Of a stretch of 64,000 nt of DNA, positions 9,139 to 15,973 are shown in pieces. Position 1 is the stretch's first letter. Each line of letters starts with the position of its first letter. Both the position numbers and the translations under genes were made by a program. The notes under the pieces were generated by a model. The model did no database searches and had not been told where the DNA came from. It saw only the letters and a program-made list of their open reading frames with translations. The DNA is from CAVRXQ01 sp963849105 (GTDB taxonomy: Bacteria > Actinomycetota > Acidimicrobiia > Acidimicrobiales > Bog-793). The stretch is from the NCBI GenBank assembly GCA_963849105.1, contig CAWKGD010000003.1:806001-870000 (forward strand). The letters run 5' to 3'.

Positions 9139-9202
9139 TCACCACAGCCAACCTGTCCGGAGAAGCGGGGGAAGCTCAATTTCGATGAGTATGGGGGGTC
9201 AA

Positions 9203-9269
9203 GTGGTCAGCACTAAACCTGACCGAACTGACCACGCGGTCAGGTGGTCAGGAAAGAACTGACCACCTG
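9203..9269. repeat. Cluster of CTGACCAC/GTGGTCAG inverted repeats
   Basis: CAGGTGGTCAG at 9241-9251 and CTGACCACCTG at 9259-9269 form a perfect 11-bp inverted repeat around a 7-nt spacer. Upstream, GTGGTCAG (9203-9210) and CTGACCAC (9228-9235) repeat the motif, with partial copies CTGACC at 9219 and GGTCAG at 9238. No U-tract follows, so a terminator is unlikely. Lying next to the tyrosine-recombinase relic, these may be recombinase or operator binding sites. Confidence 0.6.
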
Positions 9270-9287
9270 GGCGAGCGCCGTTAGTGC

Positions 9288-9572
9288 TTACGTGTCAATT
9301 ACGAACGGCACGTGCAGAGATTTGGCGCTCTCTTCTTGGCGTGTTCGCCCCGACGGTCGTAACGGGCTGTCGTCGTCAAGTTGGCGTGCCCAACAAAACG
9401 TTGTACGACTGAGATGTCGACACCGGCGTCCAAGAGATCTGAAACACACGAACGCCGCAGAATCGTGGGGGCTGAACGATCTCACCTTTGCCTTTTGCGC
9501 ACGAGATCGAAGGATTGCGTAAACGGCCTGATCCGTCATCGATCGGAGGCGGCTGATGGGCCCGAAGAACAA
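9288..9572 (-). pseudogene. Frame-shifted tyrosine recombinase (integrase) pseudogene
   Basis: Pieces of an XerD/phage-type integrase C-terminal domain are spread over two minus-strand frames. Near 9485-9570, MTDQAVYAILRSRAQKAK and FSPHDSAAF correspond to the helix and H-x-x-R box. At 9299-9439 the other frame reads DLLDAGVDISVVQRFVGHAN, then LTTTARYDRRGEHAKKRA with the nucleophile tyrosine. In the first frame the final AKSLHVPF tail reappears, so at least two frameshifts exist. The expected HDLRRTF is HDSAAFV, so the catalytic arginine is lost as well. It is clearly non-functional. Confidence 0.8.
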
Positions 9573-9671
9573 AGGCGGAATGTGGGTACCCCGTCTTCGT
9601 ACACAAAGCTCCGAATCATGTTGTTCGTGGGATGAAGGGGCTCGCCTTGATTCGTGCGACGGTGAAACAAC

Positions 9672-9703
9672 ATCCCCCGGCCCCCATTACGAGACCGGGG
9701 GAT
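9672..9703 (-). terminator. Probable terminator for the secreted-protein gene ending at 9728
   Basis: ATCCCCCGG (9672-9680) and CCGGGGGAT (9695-9703) form a perfect 9-bp stem around a 14-nt loop, 25 bp beyond the stop codon of the minus-strand gene. On that strand the stem is followed by GTTGTTTC, a short T-rich run. Confidence 0.6.
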
Positions 9704-9727
9704 TTCGGTTAAGAAGCTGTCTGAGCG

Positions 9728-10450
9728 TCAGCCGGTGATGTTACCGCTCGATGCTTGTGGAGTAGCGATCGAATCGATCCACGAGCCGTTGTGCTTCGTC
9801 GTGTACCGGAAGTCGAAGTTACCGACTCCGCTGTACGTGCCGCCAGGGAAGAACGCTGCCACGAAGGCGGCATTACCAGCCTCGGCAGATGACGAGTTTG
9901 TCGTAGTCGCATTGCATGCGACGCACGTGGCATCAGGATTGAACTCCACCGGTCCGCTGATCGTAAAGGATTCAGTGCCGACGTAGTTACCTTTCACGCC
10001 ACCTGTCTCTGTCGCCCCGCAAGGCGAAGCGTTCGGTTGTGGATTACCAGCGATCGTGACAAATGTTCCCGTAAAGCTTTCGTCAACGAGATAGCTGCCG
10101 TCCACTTGCGGGATAACAACGAACGTGCGTGAGTACCTGTCGTTCGCCCAAGCATTCGTGTAACTGGTGCAGTAGCCAGAGTCTGGCCCGCTGTTGTTGT
10201 CGAAAGTGTAGACCCACGGATAGCTCAATCCTGGGGCGTTGTACTGCTCGCCGTTGTACTGCTTGCCGTGGTGGTGGTCGCCATTGTGGGAACCCCCATC
10301 GGACGCAAGTGCTGTAGTCGGGATGGCGACCAGTCCGGTTATAAGTACTGCAGCGGTGATGAGTAACCCCTTCCGCAGTGGCGCAGGTCGCTCCTTTAGG
10401 TTTTGCGCTCCAGTTCGTATTTTGAAGTGTTGCGCTGAACGTATGCCCAT
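9728..10450 (-). CDS. Secreted protein of unknown function
   Basis: This 240-residue protein starts at ATG 10450 with AAGGA about 8 nt upstream. Residues 26-50 (RKGLLITAAVLITGLVAIPT, then TALA) form a signal peptide, so the mature protein starts near SDGGSHNG. A His/Tyr/Asn-rich linker (HNGDHHHGKQYNGEQYNA) leads into a beta-rich domain with WVYTFDNNSG, GSYLVDESFTGTF and FDFRYTTKHNGSW. Four cysteines lie outside the signal (GYCTSY, SPCGA, TCVACN). I do not recognise the family. A 16-bp palindrome lies just upstream of the ribosome site and a hairpin terminator just downstream, so it is probably monocistronic and individually regulated. Confidence 0.8.
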   Translation of the reverse strand: MGIRSAQHFKIRTGAQNLKERPAPLRKGLLITAAVLITGLVAIPTTALASDGGSHNGDHHHGKQYNGEQYNAPGLSYPWVYTFDNNSGPDSGYCTSYTNAWANDRYSRTFVVIPQVDGSYLVDESFTGTFVTIAGNPQPNASPCGATETGGVKGNYVGTESFTISGPVEFNPDATCVACNATTTNSSSAEAGNAAFVAAFFPGGTYSGVGNFDFRYTTKHNGSWIDSIATPQASSGNITG

Positions 10451-10470
10451 TGTCCGATTCCTTCTCTCTC

Positions 10471-10486
10471 GTTGGGGAGCCCCAAC
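10471..10486. promoter_or_regulatory. 16-bp perfect palindrome upstream of the secreted-protein gene
   Basis: GTTGGGGAGCCCCAAC is self-complementary (7-bp arms around AG) and lies about 20 bp upstream of the ATG at 10450, next to the AGAAGGA ribosome site. It could be an operator for a dimeric repressor or a 5' hairpin in the mRNA. A partial repeat (CGTTGG) follows at once. Confidence 0.45.
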
Positions 10487-10673
10487 TCGTTGGAGTTTGA
10501 CGTCGTCGTGGTGGGAAGAGAAAGAAAAAGGTTGGAATCAGCTCGAAAGAGCTAACTCAAGCTGAGCAAATCGAACTACGAGATCTCGTTTCCATCGATC
10601 AGATGAACAGGACGAAGACACCGGAACCGATCATGAATAAATCCGGGGCTAGTCGTCGGATAGGTCCGATCAC

Positions 10674-11102
10674 GTGTCAACCACGATGTTCACAGTGACC
10701 GAACAAGAAATGCTGAGAAGCGCCATCGCCATCTTCTTCGAAGGGGACGATGGCGAATGGACCTTCAAGATGTCGACCCAACTCCACACGGATCGGCCGG
10801 TCAACTTCCATAGCGAGCGGGAGCTGGCCTGGTTGTTGGATCGAGGCGAAAAACCAGAGTTCGAACGAATCGACATCCCGACGTTCTCGCTCGCCGATTA
10901 TGTCGACCGGGGCCTCAGGAGGTTGGGTTGGAAACGCACCTCCGCATTCCGTACGTTCCCTGCCACGGAGCCAGTAGCCGGGACCAATGCGGGTGACCCG
11001 CCCAACCGAGCGGCCGAGTGCGAGGTGCGGCGCGGCTGGAAAGAAAGGGCGCTCTCGTTGGTCTACGAGTTGGGCGATCTGTTCTACCTATCGCCGCGCT
11101 AG
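10674..11102 (+). CDS. Hypothetical protein, 142 aa
   Basis: The frame opens at GTG 10674 (alternative ATG 10686) and encodes a soluble, acidic-then-basic protein without signal peptide or membrane segment. Visible blocks are TVTEQEMLRSAIAIFFEGDD, then FHSERELAWLLDRGE and SLADYVDRGLRRLGWKR. The composition looks like a real protein and the opposite strand offers no better candidate. I do not recognise a family. It lies upstream of tRNA-Pro in the accessory region, and the ribosome binding site is weak. Confidence 0.5.
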   Translation: MSTTMFTVTEQEMLRSAIAIFFEGDDGEWTFKMSTQLHTDRPVNFHSERELAWLLDRGEKPEFERIDIPTFSLADYVDRGLRRLGWKRTSAFRTFPATEPVAGTNAGDPPNRAAECEVRRGWKERALSLVYELGDLFYLSPR

Positions 11103-11200
11103 TGGTTGGGTTGCAACGATGGTTGCAAGGGCGGTTCGAGCGGTTCGCGGTAGGGTTTGCCAGCGGTGAATCTCCCGCACTAGCAGGGGAAATAGTGAGA

Positions 11201-11275
11201 CGGGCTGTGGCGCAGCTTGGTTAGCGCGCTTGACTGGGGGTCAAGAGGTCCCGGGTTCAAATCCCGGCAGCCCGA
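11201..11275 (+). tRNA. tRNA-Pro (anticodon GGG)
   Basis: The 75-nt sequence folds as a complete cloverleaf. The acceptor stem is CGGGCTG/CAGCCCG with discriminator A. The D arm is GCGC...GCGC. The anticodon arm CTTGA-CTGGGGG-TCAAG has GGG at positions 34-36. The T arm is CCGGG-TTCAAAT-CCCGG. No CCA is encoded (CGC follows the discriminator), as is common in actinobacteria. tRNA genes are frequent integration sites, and integrase relics lie 2-4.5 kb upstream, but I did not find a second copy of its 3' end in this window. Confidence 0.97.
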
Positions 11276-11368
11276 CGCAACTAGCAGGCAAAACGTCGAC
11301 GAACGCCGTTGTGTAAGTGCGCGAAACGGGGTGGCTTGCTAACACGGTGCTAACACGAGGTCTCGTGT

Positions 11369-11539
11369 GTGAGCGATCTGATCGAGGCGCAGGCCCGCAA
11401 AGCGATCGAGCAACTGCACGCGCTCGGTTGGGCCGTAGGCCGAGCGGTTGCACGTGAGGAGTGGCGTCGCGCGGCACGCGCGGAGGCGCCGACATGCCGG
11501 GCTCAAGATCAGGACGGGGGAGTCTGTGGGAGGGACTGA
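11369..11539 (+). CDS. Small hypothetical protein next to tRNA-Pro, 56 aa
   Basis: A GTG start with GAGG 8 nt upstream opens a frame encoding a helical product, SDLIEAQARKAIEQLHALGW then AVGRAVAREEWRRAARAE, ending in a Cys/Gly-rich tail. The start is embedded next to a 16-bp palindrome (ACACGAG/CTCGTGT, 11353-11368) and preceded by two direct copies of GCTAACACG. Small helical ORFs beside a tRNA are often excisionase-like or island-associated, but nothing here proves that function. Confidence 0.4.
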   Translation: MSDLIEAQARKAIEQLHALGWAVGRAVAREEWRRAARAEAPTCRAQDQDGGVCGRD

Positions 11540-12152
11540 CGCTGCCGATGGTCAGTCGCACTCCTGGGCCGTCACGATTGAGGGTTACCAGTCGATGCGC
11601 GAGCGAATGCGAGGACTCGAACTCTCGACGCTCGGGGTGATGGTCGTGAACGCCGATGCGGGACGTCGTGTCTCGAAGCGGACTTCGCTCGGCAACCGTC
11701 CATCGAGCGTGAGCCGGGAATTGACGCCCTCGAAGCACTCAAGAGTCCCAGACGAAATGTCGCGAACGGCAATAAGAGTCTTACGGCGCTGTTGGGCCGG
11801 AATCGGCGGTGATGCCACTTCCAGGGTGGGATAGAGCTGTGTGATCGCCCCGTCGCCCAATGATGAATTACAAACTTTCCGGACCTCGGTTGGAACCAAC
11901 TCGAAGTGTCGATCGCAGTGTCGAGGAGGTATGCGACGAACATTGAACCTTTTCCGAGCAATGGACCTTGTTGGCTCGGTCCGCTAACCGGGATGATGAG
12001 GAGATCGATGCCTCCGTAGTTATGAGCGTCAACGATTCGCGCTAGTTCAGCCCGCAGGTCCGTTCGTGACTGACGTGTCGCGAATGTTTGAGGGAGGTGA
12101 GTCCTTTCTCGTTCAATCGCTCAAAGCGCCTTAGGAAGGTGGGGATCTTCAA
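11540..12152. other. 613-bp stretch with at most a decayed ORF
   Basis: The minus strand has an open frame at 11585-11899 whose middle looks protein-like (LIAVRDISSGTLECFEGVNS, RLTLDGRLPSEVRFETRRP). It has no good ribosome site and its ends are low-quality, so it may be a gene fragment. Nothing else is convincing. The last 150 bp must contain the 3' flank of the repeat-containing gene that ends at 12153. Confidence 0.3.
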
Positions 12153-13652
12153 CTACGGTCCGATACGTATGTTCCAGCGACGCGACGTTTGACTCCTGCG
12201 GCGTCGTTCGTGGTTACGCGCGACGAGGATGTCATAAGCACCGGGACAGACGGGACATGCCGGATCGCGATGCGTTGTGCATACCCATTTGCCTCGCCCA
12301 GTATCGAATTCGATAGACGGTCGTTCCGTCAGGGGGGCCGAGGCGCGTTGCATTTGACCCACCTGACTGCCATCCGGAACGCGAATCTTCGAGGAGACAA
12401 TTCGGTCGACGTCTTTTGACAGGCGCAGCAGATGCGGAAAGGCCGTCGCCGCTCGTTTGCCTTCGTCCACCGACACATCTGAGATCTCGCCATTTTCAAG
12501 TCGGTACATGACGATTTCGATTTGAGTTTCTGTGGGAATTTCCATCGCGACGTATCCACTTCGCGATGACACCCATGCCACCCAAATGGAAAAGGCTTCA
12601 AGTTCACTCGGCGACAGTCCGCCGCCGTGGTTTCCGAGGGCCTCGTACTCCGCAAAGCCTCGAGGGATCGGTGTTCCGGCCAACCTCGCGCCTTGACCAA
12701 TTCGGTCATTGATGTCGGTGACAAATTCGGTAACTAAGTCGTGCGAAGTCTCCGCCTCAGAGGAGGCGGTGGTGCTCTCCGCTGCGGAAGAGGCAGTGCT
12801 CTCCGCCTCAGTAGAGGGCAGTGCTCTCCGGAGAAGAGGCAGTGCTCTCCGGAGAAGAGGCAGTGCTCTCCGGAGAAGAGGCAGTGCTCTCCGGAGAAGA
12901 GGCAGTGCTCTCCGGAGAAGAGGCAGTGCTCTCGGCAGAAGAGCTAATGCTCCCCGCAGAATAGCCACCAGTGCTCTCCGCAGAAGGGCCAGTGCTCTCC
13001 GCAGAAGGGCCAGTGCTCTCCGCAGAAGGGCCAGTGCTCTCCGCAGAAGGGCCAGTGCTCTCCGGAGAAGAGGCAGCGCTCTCCGCAGAAGAGCTAATGC
13101 TCCCCGCAGAAGAACCACCAGTGCTCTCCGCAGAGGAGGCATTGCTCTTCGCAGAAGGGCCAGTGCTCTCCGCAGAGGAGGCATTGCTCTCCGCAGAAGG
13201 GCCAGTGCTCTCCGCAGAAGGGCCAGTGCTCTCCGCAGAAGGGCCAGTGCTCTCGGCCGCAGAAGAGGCAATGCTCTCTCAGAGGAGCCAGTGCTCTCCG
13301 TCACAGAAGAGGCAATGCTCTGCGCGGCCGAATCTGGAGCGCTGGGACGCGGATGGGGAAGTCGTTTCAATCGCGTCAGCCACTTCTGATTTCTCGCGAC
13401 CACATATGGCGCAAATAGGTTCAAGGTCACGACGCCGTATCCGGCTATTTGCTGTCCACGATGAAACGCGGTAACACCGCATCCTTTGCATAACGCGATT
13501 GGTTGTGATGTTTTTATCTTGCGATAGACGACGCCGCCGTCTATAGAACGGACAACCACGGTGATCGTGGGCCAGCGTCCACACTGCTCGCACACAGTCC
13601 AGGTTTCTTCAAGAGGAGGCGTCGGCAAGTACTGAGTGAATCGATCGGTCAT
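12153..13652 (-). CDS. Zinc-ribbon protein with a frame-switched 21-bp minisatellite, 499 aa
   Basis: The N-terminus (about residues 18-60) carries a zinc ribbon: CEQCGRWPTITVVV, then IALCKGCG. It is followed by a hydrophobic stretch (YGVVTLNLFAPYVVARN) seen in actinobacterial zinc-ribbon membrane-associated proteins. A Ser/Thr/Glu-rich linker starts (SIASSVTESTGSS), then about 150 residues of Leu/Arg heptads (ALALLRR), then the Ser/Thr/Glu composition returns (STEAESTASSAAESTTASSE). A unique C-terminal domain follows (DLVTEFVTDINDRIGQG onward), ending with a Cys/His cluster (WVCTTHRDPACPVCPG). The heptads arise because the repeat array is read one frame off; in the flank frame the same DNA encodes SAESTGP-type units. 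The ribosome site upstream of ATG 13652 is unclear. The function is unknown. Confidence 0.7.
   Translation of the reverse strand: MTDRFTQYLPTPPLEETWTVCEQCGRWPTITVVVRSIDGGVVYRKIKTSQPIALCKGCGVTAFHRGQQIAGYGVVTLNLFAPYVVARNQKWLTRLKRLPHPRPSAPDSAAQSIASSVTESTGSSERALPLLRPRALALLRRALALLRRALALLRRAMPPLRRALALLRRAMPPLRRALVVLLRGALALLRRALPLLRRALALLRRALALLRRALALLRRALALLRRALVAILRGALALLPRALPLLRRALPLLRRALPLLRRALPLLRRALPLLRRALPSTEAESTASSAAESTTASSEAETSHDLVTEFVTDINDRIGQGARLAGTPIPRGFAEYEALGNHGGGLSPSELEAFSIWVAWVSSRSGYVAMEIPTETQIEIVMYRLENGEISDVSVDEGKRAATAFPHLLRLSKDVDRIVSSKIRVPDGSQVGQMQRASAPLTERPSIEFDTGRGKWVCTTHRDPACPVCPGAYDILVARNHERRRRSQTSRRWNIRIGP
12770..13320. repeat. Minisatellite of about 26 units, mostly 21 bp
   Basis: The plus-strand consensus is CAGTGCTCTCCGCAGAAGGG plus one base, with a CTCCGGAGAAGAG variant. 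Measured from TGCTC to TGCTC, every unit is 21 or 24 nt except one of 25 nt (12797-12821) and one of 20 nt (13272-13291). Five identical CCGGAGAAGAG units (about 12821-12925) and two runs of CCGCAGAAGGG units show recent local amplification. A two-unit block with CTAATGCTCCCCGCAGAA occurs twice (about 12942 and 13092), which is higher-order duplication. All three plus-strand frames are also open across the array, because the unit length is a multiple of three and contains no stop. Confidence 0.93.
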
Positions 13653-13857
13653 TCGGCTACCCGAAAAGCGATAGATCAGGTCTCTAGGACGTCCGAAGAC
13701 ATTTGAATGGAACGCGACTTCCGCAACTGGAGGATCGTCCTATCGGCTCCTTTTGTCATCGTTCAAGCAAGTTAAAGGCCCTGAACCACTTGAGCCGAAA
13801 GAGCCAGCGAGTTTGAGTCCAAACTGCACCGCCCGGACTTCGAGTTGGGCAGAGCCG

Positions 13858-15270
13858 GTTGGCGTCCCATGACGTGGTGTAAATCGCGCGGAGGGTCCAC
13901 CACATAGCGGACCACCGAAGTGAATCTCGACGTGTCCTACCCAGACACGACAAAGGAGATCACTCCGGTGGCCCAGCAAGAGTTTGACCCCTACGCGCTT
14001 TTGGAGACGCTTCGCGCCGGCGGGGACGTCGACCTCATCCGGCACAGCGTCGAGCTCGTCCTCCAGGCACTCATCGAAGCCGAGGCGACGACTGTGATCG
14101 GCGCTGCGCTGCATGAGCGCAGTGACGAGCGCACGACCTATCGCAACGGACATCGGCCAAGGCTGCTTTCGACGAAGGCGGGCGACATCGAGCTCAAGAT
14201 CCCGAAGCTGCGTTCGGGTTCGTTCTTCCCTCAGATCCTCGAGCGTCGCCGGCGGGTCGATCGTGCCCTCTACGCGGTGGTGATGGAGGCCTATGTGCAC
14301 GGGGTCTCGACTCGCAAGGTCGACGACTTGGTCGAGGCGCTGGGCGCTTCCTCGGGGATCTCCAAGTCCGAGGTGAGCCGGATCTGCGCCGAGCTCGACC
14401 GCGAGATGGAAGCGTTCCGCTCCCGTCGTCTCGACCATGCCACCTTCCCCTACGTCTTTTGCGATGCCACCTACCTGAAGGCGCGCGTGCGCGGCCGGGT
14501 CGTGAGCCGCGCCGTCGTCGTCGCGACCGGGGTGAGAGGAGATGGCAACCGCGAGGTGCTCGGTGTCGACGTCGGCGACTCCGAGGACGGGGTGTTCTGG
14601 GCGGCGTTCCTGCGCTCGCTTCGTGAGCGTGGGCTCACTGGCGTTCGCCTCGTCGTCTCCGACCTCCACCTCGGACTGAAGGAGGCGATCGAGAAGGTCT
14701 TCATCGGCGCGTCGTGGCAGCGCTGCCGCGTCCACTTCTTGCGCAACGCGCTCTCTTCGGTCCCGAAGGCAAGGACCCAGATGGTCGCCGCCGCAATCCG
14801 GACGATCTTCGTTCAGCCCGATGCACGTCATGTCGCCCAGCAGCTCGACGTCGTCGCCGACACGCTCAGCTTCGGCTTCGAAGAGGTGACGAAGCTGCTG
14901 CGTGAGGCAAAGGCGGACCTCTTGGCGTTCTCGACCTTCCCGATCGCCCACTGGCCAAAGATTTGGTCGACGAACCCCTTGGAGCGCTTGAACGCCGAGA
15001 TCAAGCGTCGCGCCAACGTCGTCGGCATCTTCCCGAACGACGCCTCGGTGCTCCGCCTCACCACCGCGGTGTTGGTCGAGTCCCACGACGAGTGGGAGGT
15101 CGCGGAGCGGCGTTACTTGTCCGAGGAGTCGATGGCACTCATCGACCAACCCATCATCGACGAGCTGGAGGGGAAGGGGCTGTCACTCACCATCACCGCG
15201 TGAGACGATGACGACGCGTCGAGCTCAATTCGGGCTTCGCTCGATTTACACCACTCGGCGGGACGCGATC
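13858..15270 (+). mobile_element. IS256-family insertion sequence, complete, 8-bp target duplication CAGAGCCG
   Basis: CAGAGCCG flanks the element at 13850-13857 and 15271-15278. The terminal inverted repeats start G-T-GCGTCCC and share GTGGTGTAAATCG at the same internal distance (13874-13886 and the complement near 15241-15253), with 5-6 mismatches between them. The 1413-bp element contains one transposase gene. An intact duplication, full ends and intact DDE residues suggest a recently active copy. Confidence 0.93.
13968..15203 (+). CDS. IS256-family (Mutator-type) transposase
   Basis: I chose GTG 13968 because AAGGAG lies 9 nt upstream; the frame is open from 13920. The product (411 residues) is a full-length Mutator-family transposase: N-terminal AAVL-type region (ATTVIGAALHERSDERTTYR, NGHRPR), then KIPKLRSGSFFPQILERRRR, then the RNase-H-like core. 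Catalytic residues are Asp in YVFCDATYLKAR, Asp in VVSDLHLGLKEAI and Glu in STNPLERLNAEIKRR, with the family CxxH (QRCRVHFLRN) between them. It cuts at the element ends and inserts with 8-9 bp duplications, as seen here. Confidence 0.95.
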   Translation: MAQQEFDPYALLETLRAGGDVDLIRHSVELVLQALIEAEATTVIGAALHERSDERTTYRNGHRPRLLSTKAGDIELKIPKLRSGSFFPQILERRRRVDRALYAVVMEAYVHGVSTRKVDDLVEALGASSGISKSEVSRICAELDREMEAFRSRRLDHATFPYVFCDATYLKARVRGRVVSRAVVVATGVRGDGNREVLGVDVGDSEDGVFWAAFLRSLRERGLTGVRLVVSDLHLGLKEAIEKVFIGASWQRCRVHFLRNALSSVPKARTQMVAAAIRTIFVQPDARHVAQQLDVVADTLSFGFEEVTKLLREAKADLLAFSTFPIAHWPKIWSTNPLERLNAEIKRRANVVGIFPNDASVLRLTTAVLVESHDEWEVAERRYLSEESMALIDQPIIDELEGKGLSLTITA

Positions 15271-15524
15271 CAGAGCCGAGCGAGTTTGACGCGGCCTTAC
15301 GCGTCTTAATTGGTTCCAATAATTAGTTGTGTTCAAGTAATAGAGATCAATTAAACGGGGGAACCAGCGACTACGCGGCGAGCGCGGGGCAAGTGCGAGT
15401 CCCGTTCTGAGACGTCGCCGACCCTGGTTGGGGGCAGTCGCAGCGCACTGTTGGCTTGAGCGTTATGGGCGACCTTCGGCACCTATGTGCGGGACACGAC
15501 GATGTCCTCGGCAGGTCGTCTACT

Positions 15525-15910
15525 GCTTGATTCCGCAGTATGACTTGATCTTGCCCGATGCTGCCTCTACAACCGATGTGTTGACCGGAGCAAGGTCGTT
15601 TGCAGCTACGGCGTTCCGGACAGCGACCACGAAGACCTAGACATAGCTCTTAACGGCAGCAGGAGCGTTGGTTCCAAGCTCATAGATCTTCGCTTCGTTG
15701 GCCTTGAGAAAAGAAATCCTCACGGCAAGCCCCCTTTAGGAGATGGTCCGTCCGTCGAATCTCTTTTACGCGGGTACTGGTTGCGCGTCGGTTACAGAGC
15801 AGCGACCAGTGGATCGACGGTGTGAGTTCCCGAATATCGCTGAACGGACTCAGCCACCGGTTGATTGGCGGGGCAATAGTTCGCAGAGAATATGACGGCG
15901 AGAGGGACAC
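15525..15910 (-). pseudogene. Decayed gene for a small secreted protein
   Basis: Minus-strand fragments in different frames resemble one exported protein: VIFSANYCPANQPVAESVQR near 15810-15900, and NAVAANDLAPVNTSVVEAAS then GKIKSYCGIKQ ending near 15525. Stop codons and frame changes separate them, for example a TAG just before VFVVAVRNAV. The remaining part of the 15279-15973 gap (especially 15300-15360) is A+T-rich and shows nothing else. Confidence 0.35.
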
Positions 15911-15973
15911 GCGATCCCAACTGCTGCCGATCAAATGAAACCGGAAACGGACTCCGCCTTTGGGCGGAGAATC

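Larger units (their letters stand above)
7893..9178 (+). mobile_element. IS3-family insertion sequence, complete, 4-bp target duplication ATTT
   Basis: The left end TGAGCTTCCCCCGGTT and the inverted right end TGAGCTTCCCCCGCTT match at 15 of 16 bases, with further similarity inward (CGGACA). The element is 1286 bp and is flanked by ATTT at 7889-7892 and 9179-9182, a typical IS3-family duplication, so the insertion is probably recent. It contains orfA (frame 2) and orfB (frame 1), the -1 arrangement used for programmed frameshifting. All three catalytic acidic residues of the transposase are present. Confidence 0.93.

Noticed and set aside
11201..11275. Attachment-site duplication of the tRNA-Pro 3' end.
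   Set aside because: I looked for a second copy of the TTCAAATCCCGG region within the window and did not find one, so no att pair is claimed.
11583..11645. GAGTTCGAGTCCTCG on the minus strand looks like a tRNA T arm.
   Set aside because: No acceptor, D or anticodon arm can be folded around it. It may be chance or a very old tRNA fragment, but there is not enough to call.
12770..13320. Repeat array as a CRISPR.
   Set aside because: The repeats are contiguous coding units without unique spacers of constant length, so it is a minisatellite.
13740..15149. A 469-codon open frame antisense to the IS256-family transposase.
   Set aside because: It is a shadow of the transposase reading frame (His/Arg/Asp-rich, no family), while the plus strand has full catalytic motifs and a ribosome site.
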